Positions 41,325-50,255 of a DNA stretch of 64,000 bases are shown here, piece after piece. The translations under genes and the position numbers were made by a program. The notes under the pieces are model-generated. The model had not been told where the DNA came from. It made no database searches and worked only from the letters and a program-made list of their open reading frames with translations. The stretch covers positions 2,480,001 to 2,544,000 of the forward strand of contig NZ_CP132911.1 of the NCBI RefSeq assembly GCF_036320485.1. The letters are read 5' to 3'. Numbering within the stretch: the first letter of the stretch is position 1; each line of letters opens with the position of its first letter. The DNA comes from Dyella sp. A6 (lineage in GTDB: Bacteria; Pseudomonadota; Gammaproteobacteria; Xanthomonadales; Rhodanobacteraceae).

Positions 41325-41420
41325 GCGTATATGCTCCAGAAGTAGATCCGCCGCCCGAAGCGGCCAGAACAGCTAGAATAAGAGGTTGGCGCAGGCCCGG
41401 TGGCCTGCACAAGGTTCTCC

Positions 41421-42431
41421 ATGATAACCGCAAGCCCCTGCACTCGCCTATCGCCGCCGGCAGTCGACTGGCGCGAACTGTGGCGAAATGCCGTTACAGA
41501 CAGCGCCGAACTGCTCCGGATACTGGGCCTCGACAGCCTGGTCGAGTGGTTGCCGTCCGACGACGCCGGCTTCTCGCTGCGTGTGCCACGCGGCTTCGTG
41601 GCGCGCATGCGTCATGGCGACCCGCGCGATCCGCTGCTGCTGCAGGTCCTGCCGCAGCTGGCCGAGCTGGACCAGGTGCCGGGGTTCTCCATCGACGCCG
41701 TCGGCGACATGCCGGCGCGCGAGGCACAGGGGGTGCTGCACAAATACCATGGCCGTGCCCTGCTGATCGCCAGCGGCAGCTGCGCGGTCAACTGCCGCTA
41801 CTGCTTCCGCCGCCACTTCCCCTATGCCGAGGAAATGGCCGCTGCCGGACAATGGCGGCAGGCGCTGGAGCATGTACGACGGGATTCGAGCATCAGCGAG
41901 CTGATCCTCTCCGGCGGCGACCCGCTGGCGCTGGCCACGCACAAGCTGGAAGAGCTGTCACGCGGCCTCGAAGACATCCCGCACGTGGTGCGGCTGCGCA
42001 TCCACACGCGCCTGCCGGTGGTCCTGCCCGAGCGGGTCGACGACGCGCTGACGGCATGGCTCGCCGCATTGCCGCTGCAGAAAGTGGTGGTGCTGCACGC
42101 CAACCACGCCAACGAGTTCGATGCCCACGTCGACGCCGCCTGCGTACGTCTGCGCGAAGCCGGCGCCAGCCTGCTCAACCAAGCGGTGCTGCTGCGTGGC
42201 ATCAACGACGATGCGCAGACCTTGTCGGCCCTGTCCGAGCGCATGTTCGCCGCCGGCGTGCTGCCGTATTACCTGCATCAGTTGGACCGGGTGCAGGGCG
42301 CGGCCCATTTCGAGGTGGACGATGCCCGTGCGCATGCGCTGATGGCGCAGGTCCGCGCGCGCCTGCCGGGCTACCTGGTACCCAAACTGGTTCGCGAGGT
42401 GGGCGGCGAGCCGTCCAAACGCCCCCTGTGA
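41421..42431 (+). CDS. epmB: EF-P beta-lysylation protein EpmB (lysine 2,3-aminomutase-like)
   Basis: A 336-residue radical SAM protein. The [4Fe-4S] motif C-x3-C-x2-C is in SGSCAVNCRYCFRRHFPY, and LILSGGDPLAL and HTRLPVVLPERV follow. EpmB converts L-lysine to R-beta-lysine for EF-P modification. The ATG at 41421 gives the usual start; the ATG at 41400 is less likely. It is divergent from efp with a 96-base intergenic region. Confidence 0.95.
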   Translation: MITASPCTRLSPPAVDWRELWRNAVTDSAELLRILGLDSLVEWLPSDDAGFSLRVPRGFVARMRHGDPRDPLLLQVLPQLAELDQVPGFSIDAVGDMPAREAQGVLHKYHGRALLIASGSCAVNCRYCFRRHFPYAEEMAAAGQWRQALEHVRRDSSISELILSGGDPLALATHKLEELSRGLEDIPHVVRLRIHTRLPVVLPERVDDALTAWLAALPLQKVVVLHANHANEFDAHVDAACVRLREAGASLLNQAVLLRGINDDAQTLSALSERMFAAGVLPYYLHQLDRVQGAAHFEVDDARAHALMAQVRARLPGYLVPKLVREVGGEPSKRPL

Positions 42432-42591
42432 GCCTTTCGCGGCAGACTGCTCCGGGCGATCGGCCCCTGCCGCAAGGTTCTGCGCTGGAAGCTCCGCGCG
42501 GAATCCGTTACAACGCAGACATGCTGAAGCAAACGGCACGCCGCCGGCCGGCCATCAGCTTCAGCTCTGCCAACGGGAACGCGATGCATTC

Positions 42592-44637
42592 ATGAAGAAT
42601 AACGCCGTCATCAAGATCCTCTTCGTCGAAAATTCGGTCGAAGATGCGGAACAGATCATCAGCCTGATTCGTAATGCCGGCATTGCCGTCCGACCCGCGC
42701 GGGCCACCAATGCCGACGACTTCAAGACTGCACTCGACGATCTGCGCCCCGACCTGGTGCTGTTCAATTCCGCCATCAGTTCGCTGCCACTGCGCGAGGT
42801 GGCCAAGCTGATCGACAGCAGCGGCCGTGATGTGTCGCTGGTGGCCAACGTGTCGCAGCTGGACGGCCAGTCGGTCTCCAGCCTGTTCGCCGACGGCGTG
42901 CATGGCGTGGCCCTGCGCAGCCAGCCACGCCAGTTCGTGACTGTGGTGCAGCGCGAGTTCGAGGCACTGAACACACGGCGCCAGGTCCGTCGCCTGGAAA
43001 GCGCCCTGCGCGAATCCGAGCGGCGCTGCGATGCACTGCTGGATTCTTCCAACGATGCCATCGCCTATGTGCACGAAGGCATGCACGTGCGCGCCAACCG
43101 CTCCTACCTCGACACCTTCGGCTACGACGATTTCGACGATCTGCTCGGCCTGCCCATCCTCGACCTGATCAGCAGCGAGCATGCCGATGCCCTGAAAGGC
43201 CTGCTCAAGGATCACTCGCGCGACGAAAAGGCACCGCCCAGCATGGAACTGCAGGCCCGCCGCGCCGATGGCAGCTCGTTCCCGGCCACCATCGAGTTCG
43301 CGCATGCCACCTTCGAGGGTGAAGCCTGCCTGCAGGTCGTGTTCCGTCGGCAACTGGTCGACCCGGCGCTGGTCGAGCACCTGCAGCGCGATGCGGTCAC
43401 CGGGCTGTACGTGCGGGCGCGCACCCTGGAATTCATCGACGAGGCCGTGGCCTCCGCCGCGGAAGGCCTCAAGGGACAGGCACTGCTGCTGGTCGAGCCC
43501 GACAACTGGACCAATGCCATCGCAGGCATCGGCCTCGGCAGGATCGACGACCTGCTGCACGGCATCGCCGGCCTGATCGACGACCTGCTCGGCCCCGACG
43601 ACATCGCCGGACTGATGGCGGAGCACACCTTCGGCATCCTGCTGCACTCGAGCAGCGACGAGGCCATCAAAGCCTGGATCGCCCAGCTGCAGCAGCAGGT
43701 CGCCAATCGGATCTTCGACGCCGGCGAGCGTTCCATCTCGCTCACCATCAGCATCGGCGGCAGCCTGCTGGCTGAAAAGAACGCCAACGCCGAACTGCTG
43801 CTCAACCAGGCGAGCACGGCGCTGCGCAGCGCTCAGGGCCAGGGTGGCAACCGCAACGAACTGCACGACCCGACCGCCCGCGAAAAGGCCGACGAGGAAC
43901 GCGAGCGCAACTGGCTTGCACAGATCCGCCAGGCACTGGAGCAGGACGATTTCGTGCTGCACCATCAGCACATCATCAGCCTGCAGGATGCGGATGGCGA
44001 TTACTCGGAGATCCTGCTGCGCATGCACGGCCCGCAGGGCGAGGTGCAGCCTGGCATTTTCATGCCGATCGCCGAGAAGCACGGCCTGACCGCGGCGATC
44101 GACCGCTGGGTACTGGACAAGGCGATCAGCGCGCTGACGGCACGCGATGCACACGGCGGCAACACCACCTTCTTCGTGAAGCTCACCACCGAGTCGCTGC
44201 AGGAACCCGGCCTGCTGCCGTGGCTGGCGCAGCGGCTTAAACAGGCCAACCTCAAGCGCGGCCAGATCGTGCTGGAAATGACCGAAAGCCGGGTGGTCAC
44301 CCTGCTCCGCCCTGCACAGGAATTCGTGTCGGGCTGGAAAAAGATCGGCGGGCGCTTCGCGCTGGAGCAGTTCGGTTCGGGCCTGAATTCGTTCCAGCTG
44401 CTGGGCCATATCGAGGCCGACTACCTGAAGATCGACCGTACCTACATGGCCGGCCTGCCGCAGCACCCGGAGAACCAGCAGAAGATCGCCGAGATCTGCC
44501 AGCAATCCCATGAGATGAAAAAGCAGGTCGTCGCCGAGTGGGTGGAGGATGCCGCCAGCACCTCGCTGCTGTTCGCCTGCGGCGTGGATTTCGTCCAGGG
44601 CAATTTCCTGCAGGAACCCCAGCTGCTGGTGCTTTGA
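42592..44637 (+). CDS. fimX: FimX-like REC-PAS-GGDEF-EAL protein with degenerate active sites
   Basis: A 681-residue cytoplasmic regulator of type IV pili. The order is a receiver-like domain (1-130) with Asn59 in place of the phosphoacceptor Asp, a PAS domain (about 145-255), a degenerate GGDEF domain (about 265-435, MAEHTFG in place of GGDEF) and an EAL domain (440-681). The EAL motif is EIL at 473-475, and DDFG is EQFG at 592-595, so it should bind but not cleave cyclic di-GMP. This matches FimX, which works with PilZ and PilB. No pil genes are in this window. Confidence 0.9.
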   Translation: MKNNAVIKILFVENSVEDAEQIISLIRNAGIAVRPARATNADDFKTALDDLRPDLVLFNSAISSLPLREVAKLIDSSGRDVSLVANVSQLDGQSVSSLFADGVHGVALRSQPRQFVTVVQREFEALNTRRQVRRLESALRESERRCDALLDSSNDAIAYVHEGMHVRANRSYLDTFGYDDFDDLLGLPILDLISSEHADALKGLLKDHSRDEKAPPSMELQARRADGSSFPATIEFAHATFEGEACLQVVFRRQLVDPALVEHLQRDAVTGLYVRARTLEFIDEAVASAAEGLKGQALLLVEPDNWTNAIAGIGLGRIDDLLHGIAGLIDDLLGPDDIAGLMAEHTFGILLHSSSDEAIKAWIAQLQQQVANRIFDAGERSISLTISIGGSLLAEKNANAELLLNQASTALRSAQGQGGNRNELHDPTAREKADEERERNWLAQIRQALEQDDFVLHHQHIISLQDADGDYSEILLRMHGPQGEVQPGIFMPIAEKHGLTAAIDRWVLDKAISALTARDAHGGNTTFFVKLTTESLQEPGLLPWLAQRLKQANLKRGQIVLEMTESRVVTLLRPAQEFVSGWKKIGGRFALEQFGSGLNSFQLLGHIEADYLKIDRTYMAGLPQHPENQQKIAEICQQSHEMKKQVVAEWVEDAASTSLLFACGVDFVQGNFLQEPQLLVL

Positions 44638-44716
44638 TCCCACCGCTGTGCGGCGGGTTCCGCGGCAACGCGGCATCACCCGCTGTCCGGCGGTAGGTGG
44701 TCCTCACGCCTGAATG

Positions 44717-44748
44717 CAAAAAGCCGCGGATCGCTCCGCGGCTTTTTG
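44717..44748. terminator. Bidirectional intrinsic terminator between fimX and rplS
   Basis: CAAAAAGCCGCGGA at 44717-44730 and TCCGCGGCTTTTTG at 44735-44748 form a perfect 14-base stem with loop TCGC. A- and T-runs serve both convergent genes. Confidence 0.92.
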
Positions 44749-44791
44749 TTGTGTCGACGCCAGCGCGCTGAAGCGGCGGCGTACGCCCGGA

Positions 44792-45184
44792 TTACTCCGC
44801 GGCTGCGCTCTTCGCGGCAGCCTTGGCGGCGGCAGCGGCAGCGATGTCTTCCTTGATGCGGGCAGCCTTGCCTTCCAGGCCACGCAGGTAGTACAGCTTG
44901 GCACCACGCACCTTGCCCTTGCGCTTCACCTGCACCGAATCGATGGTCGGGCTGTGCGCCTGGAACACGCGCTCCACACCGGTACCGTGCGAGATCTTGC
45001 GCACGGTGAAGGCGGAATGCAGACCGCGGCTGCGCTTGGCGATGACAACGCCTTCGAAGGCCTGCACGCGCTCGCGATTGCCTTCCTTCACCTTGACGTT
45101 GACCACCACGGTGTCGCCAGGGCCGAATTCCGGCAGCTGGCGGGTGATCTGCTCGGCTTCGAACTGTTCGATGATCTTGTTCAT
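44792..45184 (-). CDS. rplS: 50S ribosomal protein L19
   Basis: L19 lies at the 30S-50S interface. The 130-residue protein contains [28 protein letters not shown] and [18 protein letters not shown] sequence ([15 protein letters not shown]). It carries an Ala/Lys-rich C-terminal tail of about 20 residues beyond the E. coli length. It is the last gene of the rpsP-rimM-trmD-rplS operon. Confidence 0.96.
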   Translation of the reverse strand: MNKIIEQFEAEQITRQLPEFGPGDTVVVNVKVKEGNRERVQAFEGVVIAKRSRGLHSAFTVRKISHGTGVERVFQAHSPTIDSVQVKRKGKVRGAKLYYLRGLEGKAARIKEDIAAAAAAKAAAKSAAAE

Positions 45185-45196
45185 GGCAACACCTGA

Positions 45197-45976
45197 CTAG
45201 ATTTCAGTGGCACGACCGTTCTGGCCGCCCTGTTCATGCCGCATGTATTCGCGGCGGAATTCTTCAAGCAAGACGCGGGATTCAGCATCCAGCGCGACTT
45301 GCGCCAACAGTTCCGGACGGCGCAGCCAGGTTCGACCCAGCGACTGCTTCAGGCGCCACCGGCGAATCGCCGCATGGTCGCCGGAGAGCAGCACCTCCGG
45401 CACGTCGCCGTATGCATCATGCACCGGCTTCGCATAGTGCGGGCAGTCCAGCAGCCCGTTCGAGAACGAGTCCTGCTCGGCCGACTGCGCGTCGTTCAAC
45501 GCGCCGTCCTGCAGGCGTCCGACGGCATCGATCACCACCGCGGCACCCAGCTCGCCGCCGGACAGCACATAATCGCCGATGGAAAGCTCCTCGTCGACCT
45601 CGTGCGCCAACAGGCGCTCATCCACACCTTCGTAACGCCCGCAGAGCAAGGCGATGCGCGGCCGTTTCGCCAGCGCCTCCACCCTGCCCTGCGTGAGCCG
45701 CGCTCCCTGCGGACTCATGTAAATCACATGCACCGGTTCCGATGCCGCCTCGCGCACGGCCTTGAGGGCCGCCCGCAAGGGCTCGATCAGCATCACCATG
45801 CCGGGCCCGCCGCCGCAGGTGCGGCCGTCCACGGTACGGTAATTGTCGATGGCATAGTCGCGCGGGTTCCAGGTTTCCACCTGCAGCAACTCGCGCTGCT
45901 GCGCGCGTCCCACCACACCGACGGCAGCACACTGGCGCACGAAGTCGGGAAACAGCGTGACGACGTCGATGCGCAT
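45197..45976 (-). CDS. trmD: tRNA (guanine37-N1)-methyltransferase
   Basis: TrmD makes m1G37 using SAM and has the SPOUT trefoil knot. The 259-residue protein starts [12 protein letters not shown] and shows [24 protein letters not shown] and [12 protein letters not shown]. It is followed 12 bases later by rplS and preceded by rimM. Confidence 0.97.
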   Translation of the reverse strand: MRIDVVTLFPDFVRQCAAVGVVGRAQQRELLQVETWNPRDYAIDNYRTVDGRTCGGGPGMVMLIEPLRAALKAVREAASEPVHVIYMSPQGARLTQGRVEALAKRPRIALLCGRYEGVDERLLAHEVDEELSIGDYVLSGGELGAAVVIDAVGRLQDGALNDAQSAEQDSFSNGLLDCPHYAKPVHDAYGDVPEVLLSGDHAAIRRWRLKQSLGRTWLRRPELLAQVALDAESRVLLEEFRREYMRHEQGGQNGRATEI

Positions 45977-45993
45977 TCGGATCCTCGATCCCT

Positions 45994-46509
45994 TCAGAAT
46001 TCCGGATCCCAGTCCACCACCATGCGTCCACCGGACAAATCCACCGAACGCACATAAACACCCTGGACGAAGGGGATCAGCCGCTCGCGCTCGCCGTCCC
46101 GCACCACCACCACGTCGTTGGCACCGGTGGCGAACAGGTGACTGACCCGTCCAAGCACCACGCCCTCCGTGGTGGTGACCTCAAGCCCTTCGAGGTCGAC
46201 CCAGTAATACTCGTCCCTGCCGGGCGGCGGCAACTGCTCGCGGGCGACATGAATGTCCAGTCCCACCAGCGCTGCTGCCGTGTCCCGATCATCGACGCCG
46301 GGCAGGTGGCAGATCAGCCCCTTGCCCTGCGGACGCCCGGTGACTCCGGCCATTTCCGACAACTCACCCGGCGCTGCACCGAGCAGCCAGGGCTGGTAGT
46401 CGAAAATACGCGTGCGGGGCTCGGTCCAGGATTCGATCTTGAGCCAGCCCTGCACACCGTACAGCCCGACGATGCGCCCGACCAGGACGCGTCGACCGGC
46501 TGTCGCCAT
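45994..46509 (-). CDS. rimM: Ribosome maturation factor RimM
   Basis: RimM helps 30S maturation near S19. The 171-residue protein has the N-terminal [17 protein letters not shown] and the PRC-barrel part [12 protein letters not shown] and [18 protein letters not shown], ending [10 protein letters not shown] chose ATG 46507-46509. It lies 2 bases after rpsP. Confidence 0.96.
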   Translation of the reverse strand: MATAGRRVLVGRIVGLYGVQGWLKIESWTEPRTRIFDYQPWLLGAAPGELSEMAGVTGRPQGKGLICHLPGVDDRDTAAALVGLDIHVAREQLPPPGRDEYYWVDLEGLEVTTTEGVVLGRVSHLFATGANDVVVVRDGERERLIPFVQGVYVRSVDLSGGRMVVDWDPEF

Positions 46510-46511
46510 GC

Positions 46512-46769
46512 TTAGGCAGCAACCTGCTGCTTGCCGGCTTCCTTGAGCAGGGCAGCGACCTTGTCGGACATCTGCGCACCCTTGCCCACCCACTCTTTGA
46601 CGCGCTCGACGTTCAGCTCGAGGCGCTTGTCCTTGCCGGACGCAACCGGGTTGTAATAGCCGACGTTCTCGATATTGCGGCCGTCGCGCTTGCTGCGCTG
46701 GTCGGTCACAACGACGTGGTAGAACGGACGGCCCTTGGCGCCACCGCGCGAAAGACGAATCTTGACCAT
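46512..46769 (-). CDS. rpsP: 30S ribosomal protein S16
   Basis: S16 is a small 30S protein. The 85-residue product starts [18 protein letters not shown] at ATG 46767-46769. [22 protein letters not shown] (two parts: [12 protein letters not shown] and ENVGYYNP) is typical. The frame extends upstream to 46811 but the family start is clear. It heads the operon with rimM, trmD and rplS. Confidence 0.97.
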   Translation of the reverse strand: MVKIRLSRGGAKGRPFYHVVVTDQRSKRDGRNIENVGYYNPVASGKDKRLELNVERVKEWVGKGAQMSDKVAALLKEAGKQQVAA

Positions 46770-46835
46770 AGTGAAAGCTCCAGAATTGCCGGATGTGCCG
46801 GCCACACGCACGGGTCCGTGCGCGGTAAACGCGGC

Positions 46836-46864
46836 ATTTTAGTGAGGAAATTCGAAAAATGGAA
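46836..46864 (-). promoter_or_regulatory. Candidate sigma-70 promoter for rpsP
   Basis: On the minus strand TTCCAT (46864-46859) and TAAAAT (46841-46836) are spaced 17 bases apart, in an AT-rich patch between ffh and rpsP. The leader between them and the ATG holds a palindrome GCACGG-GTCCGTGC at 46807-46820. Confidence 0.4.
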
Positions 46865-46897
46865 GAGTCTGGGCTGCGGAAGATCTGCGACCCCGCC

Positions 46898-48280
46898 TCA
46901 ACGCATGGGTGGCAGCCCACCACCCATGCCGCCCATGCCCCGCATGGCACCGCGCATCTGGCGCATCAGCCCCTTGGTGCCACCCTTGGAGAGCTTGGAC
47001 ATCATCTTCTCCATCTGCATGTACTGTTTGAGCAGACGGTTGACGTCGGCCGGCTGGGTGCCGGAGCCCTTCGCCACGCGGGCTCGACGCGAACCGTTGA
47101 GCAAATCCGGGTGACGACGCTCTTTCTTGGTCATCGACTGGATGATCGCAACCATCCGCTTGATCTCGCCGTCGTCGACCTTTGACTTCACGTTCTCGGG
47201 CAGCGCCGACACGCCCGGCAGCTTGTCCATCAGACCGGCCAGGCCGCCCATGTTGGTCATCTGCTCGAGCTGGTCGCGCATGTCGTTCAGGTCGAAGCGC
47301 TTGCCCTTCATCACCTTGGTGGCGAGCTTCTGCGCCTTTTCCTGATCGACCTTGCGCTCGACCTCCTCGACCAGCGACAGCACGTCGCCCATGCCGAGAA
47401 TGCGCTGGGCCAGGCGATCCGGGTGGAACGGTTCCAGCGCGTCGGTCTTCTCGCCCGCGCCCAGGAACTTGATCGGCCGCCCGGTGATGTAGCGAACCGA
47501 AAGCGCGGCGCCACCACGGGCATCGCCATCGGTCTTGGTCAGCACCACGCCGGTCAGCGGCAGTGCCTCGCTGAACGCCTTGGCGGTAGTGGCCGCGTCC
47601 TGGCCGGTCATCGAGTCGACCACGAACAAGGTCTCGACCGGATCGATCGCGCCGTGCAGCGCCTTGATCTCGGCCATCATCGTCTCGTCCACGTGCAGAC
47701 GGCCGGCGGTGTCGACCAGCAGCACGTCGACCACCTCGCGCCTGGCGGCGGCAATGGCGTTACGGGCGATGTCGACCGGATCCTGCCCGGCCTCGGACGG
47801 GAAGAACTTCACGCCAACTTGCTCGGCCAGCGTGCGCAGCTGCTCGATGGCGGCGGGACGGTACACGTCACAGCTCACCACCATCACTTTCTTCTTCTTG
47901 CGCTCGGCCAGGAAGCGCGCCAGCTTGGCCACGGTGGTGGTCTTGCCCGCACCCTGCAGGCCAGCCATCAGCACCACCGCCGGCGGCTGCTGGGCCAGGT
48001 TGAGCTCGGTGTTGACGGTGCCCATCACCTTGGTCAGCTCGTCGCTGACCACCTTCACCAGCGCCTGGCCCGGTGAAAGGCTCTTCAGCACCTCCTGTCC
48101 GACCGCACGCACCTTCACCCGCTCGATCAGCGCCTGCACCACCGGCAGCGCCACGTCGGCCTCCAGCAGGGCAATGCGCACCTCGCGCAGCGATTCGCGG
48201 ATGTTTTCCTCGGTCAGCCGTCCACGACCGCGCAGGCGGTTGACGGTGGTGGAGAGGCGTTGGCTGAGCGACTCGAACAT
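46898..48280 (-). CDS. ffh: Signal recognition particle protein Ffh
   Basis: Ffh binds 4.5S RNA and signal peptides for co-translational targeting. The 460-residue protein has N, G and M domains. The P-loop is [10 protein letters not shown], then [18 protein letters not shown] and the M-domain [16 protein letters not shown], with a Met/Gly-rich C-terminus. It keeps the ffh-rpsP neighbourhood of gammaproteobacteria. Confidence 0.97.
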   Translation of the reverse strand: MFESLSQRLSTTVNRLRGRGRLTEENIRESLREVRIALLEADVALPVVQALIERVKVRAVGQEVLKSLSPGQALVKVVSDELTKVMGTVNTELNLAQQPPAVVLMAGLQGAGKTTTVAKLARFLAERKKKKVMVVSCDVYRPAAIEQLRTLAEQVGVKFFPSEAGQDPVDIARNAIAAARREVVDVLLVDTAGRLHVDETMMAEIKALHGAIDPVETLFVVDSMTGQDAATTAKAFSEALPLTGVVLTKTDGDARGGAALSVRYITGRPIKFLGAGEKTDALEPFHPDRLAQRILGMGDVLSLVEEVERKVDQEKAQKLATKVMKGKRFDLNDMRDQLEQMTNMGGLAGLMDKLPGVSALPENVKSKVDDGEIKRMVAIIQSMTKKERRHPDLLNGSRRARVAKGSGTQPADVNRLLKQYMQMEKMMSKLSKGGTKGLMRQMRGAMRGMGGMGGGLPPMR

Positions 48281-48356
48281 GGGAATGGTCGTCTGGATGG
48301 ATGGAGCGGACTGGTAAATATAGCAGACCGCCCTTGCGACTCAGTGCCGAAATGGC

Positions 48357-49022
48357 TCACGGCGAGTCGCCTTGCCCCGGATGAGTCCGCTCAAGACGCC
48401 GGTAGATGACGTATGAATAGACCGACGGCACCAGCAGCACGCCAACCAGCACCACCAGCAGCCATGTCGACATGACCCCGGCCAGCATCAGCGCGATCCA
48501 TGCCAGCCCGGCCAGCACGAATACCCAACCGGCCAGACGATGCGTGCGTTCCCATACCTCTTCGCTGGCCAATGTCCAGGGCGTGCGGATGCCGGCGAAG
48601 AAATTGCGTTGCAGCTTGCCCATGTAGTTGCCGATGATGATCAGCATCACGCCCACCACCGTCATGCCGATCGTCGCCATCGGCAACGGGTAGCCGGCTC
48701 CCTTCAGCAGCGCGCACAGACCGATCACCAGTATCAGCCCCTGCACCGACAGCATCACCACGTGCCAGACCCGGAGGAACGGCGCGATCTCGAAGCGGCG
48801 CGGGGAGATCTTTGGCAGCACGACCATCAGGAGTGCAAGGAACGACACCAGCAGCACCGGGATCGCCGCCGCCCACAGACGTGGCATGGTGCCGTTGACG
48901 TGGCCCTGCAGGTCCCAGTGTGTCGGCGTCTGCGCAGGCAGACTCGGATAGAGCCAGACCGCCGCCGCCAGCGCGACCAACACGAAAGCCGCCGAGACGA
49001 CGGCACTGTGTACGGGTTTCAT
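48357..49022 (-). CDS. SdpI-family membrane protein
   Basis: A 221-residue protein with about six transmembrane helices. It starts with a DUF1648-like segment (LPAQTPTHWDLQGHVNGTMP) and contains IGNYMGKLQRNFFAGIRTPWTL followed by WERTHRLAG, the SdpI/YhfL signature. In Bacillus SdpI gives immunity to the SdpC toxin and sequesters SdpR. The ATG overlaps the ArsR-like gene's stop in ATGA. No sdpABC toxin genes are nearby. Confidence 0.9.
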   Translation of the reverse strand: MKPVHSAVVSAAFVLVALAAAVWLYPSLPAQTPTHWDLQGHVNGTMPRLWAAAIPVLLVSFLALLMVVLPKISPRRFEIAPFLRVWHVVMLSVQGLILVIGLCALLKGAGYPLPMATIGMTVVGVMLIIIGNYMGKLQRNFFAGIRTPWTLASEEVWERTHRLAGWVFVLAGLAWIALMLAGVMSTWLLVVLVGVLLVPSVYSYVIYRRLERTHPGQGDSP

Positions 49023-49306
49023 GACTTTCCTCCGATAGTTCCCTTCGATGGGAACAGATCCAGCAACAGCCGCGTGACGTCCTCGAACACCGTGCTGTTG
49101 AGCGAATAGACGATGAACTGGCCACGGCGCTCGGTACGCACCAGCTCGGCCTGCTTGAGCACCGCGAAGTGGTGCGACAGCGACGCTGGGGTGATGTCGA
49201 ACGCCGCACCGATCTCGCCCGCATTGAGCGCACCGCCCTGCAGCCGCTTGAGAATCGCGCGGCGCGTCGGATCGGCCAGTGCCTTGAATACGTCCTGCTG
49301 CTTCAC
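49019..49306 (-). CDS. ArsR/SdpR-like autorepressor
   Basis: A 95-residue winged-helix repressor. It begins MKQQDVFKALADPTRRAIL, with the recognition helix in DITPASLSHHFAVLKQAELV and the wing in RRGQFIVYSLN. No metal-binding cysteines are present, so it is more like SdpR than ArsR. It is coupled to the SdpI-like gene. A perfect AT-rich palindrome lies 27 bases upstream of its start and is the likely operator. Confidence 0.92.
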   Translation of the reverse strand: MKQQDVFKALADPTRRAILKRLQGGALNAGEIGAAFDITPASLSHHFAVLKQAELVRTERRGQFIVYSLNSTVFEDVTRLLLDLFPSKGTIGGKS

Positions 49307-49332
49307 GGACAGTCTCGCTACCTGAGCTCGCC

Positions 49333-49354
49333 TAGATATTTAGACAAATATCTA
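49333..49354 (-). promoter_or_regulatory. Perfect AT-rich operator for the SdpR-like gene
   Basis: TAGATATTT at 49333-49341 and AAATATCTA at 49346-49354 are exact reverse complements separated by AGAC. In a GC-rich genome this AT-rich 22-base palindrome stands out. Its position immediately before the ArsR-like gene makes it the probable binding site of that repressor. Confidence 0.75.
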
Positions 49355-49426
49355 AATGATACAAGTGCCGTCGCGACGCCATGCCCCGTTCGCGGCTGGC
49401 GCATGCCTGTGCGACACTTTGCGGCT

Positions 49427-50233
49427 ATGTCGCTCATGCTTCCCGCCATCCTTGCCATCGTGCTCTATCTGGGGGCTGCCACCGTGCTGGCAGCGCCGAT
49501 GACCGGCTGCCCGCACTCGCTGCGCCGCTCGGGACTGGCGGCGGCCACGCTGGGCGTGATGCTGCATGCCTTCGTGCTGCTGGGCGCACACGGCGGCCGC
49601 CTCGACCTGCACTTTTTCGCCGCACTGTCGCTGGTGGCCTGCGTGGTGGCGGCACTGACCCTGCTGGTGAACCTGTGGCGCCCGGTGGCCGGCCTGGGCG
49701 TGATCGTGTTTCCGCTGGCCGCGCTGGTGCTCGCGCTGGACGACTTCGTGGCAGCGCCCACCGCACCGATGCCGGTGCCGCTGGACTGGCAGATCAAGCT
49801 GCATGTGGTGATCGCCCTGCTCGGCTACAGCCTGCTGTCGATCGCCGCGCTGCTGGCGATCCTGCTGGCGGTGCAGGAACGCGCGCTGCGCTCGCATCGT
49901 CCGGGCCGACTGGTGCGTGCTCTGCCACCGCTGACCCAGACCGAAGCCCTGCTGTTCCGCCTGATCGAGAGCGGCTTCGCGCTGCTGACCCTGACCCTGC
50001 TCAGCGGCCTGATGTTCATCCAGAACATCCGCGCCCAGCATCTGGTGCACACCACGGTGCTCACCACCGTCGCCTGGCTGATCTTCGGCGCACTGTTGTG
50101 GGGCCGCTGGCGCTACGGCTGGCGCGGTACCCGCGCGGTCAATCTCACGCTGGCCGGCATGCTGGTACTGGCGCTGGCGTTTTTCGGCTCGAAGTTCGTG
50201 CTGGAGATGATCCTGCACCGTCCGGGCACCTGA
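49427..50233 (+). CDS. ypjD: Cytochrome c assembly-like membrane protein YpjD
   Basis: A 268-residue protein with about eight transmembrane helices. It belongs to the CcsA/CcmC-like heme-handling group found next to ffh in many gammaproteobacteria. Conserved histidines are in MLHAFVLLGAHGG, IKLHVVIALLGYSLLS and the closing LEMILHRPG. The typical WG-x-WD motif of true CcmC is not obvious. ATG 49427 is preferred over 49403, though neither has a strong ribosome site. It is convergent with radA. Confidence 0.85.
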   Translation: MSLMLPAILAIVLYLGAATVLAAPMTGCPHSLRRSGLAAATLGVMLHAFVLLGAHGGRLDLHFFAALSLVACVVAALTLLVNLWRPVAGLGVIVFPLAALVLALDDFVAAPTAPMPVPLDWQIKLHVVIALLGYSLLSIAALLAILLAVQERALRSHRPGRLVRALPPLTQTEALLFRLIESGFALLTLTLLSGLMFIQNIRAQHLVHTTVLTTVAWLIFGALLWGRWRYGWRGTRAVNLTLAGMLVLALAFFGSKFVLEMILHRPGT

Positions 50234-50255
50234 TCACCTGATCCCCGCGTGCCGG

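Noticed and set aside
42508..44679. A 723-codon open frame on the minus strand opposite fimX
   Set aside because: It mirrors fimX exactly, has a low-complexity His/Gln/Val-rich product and no domain. High GC leaves antisense frames open.
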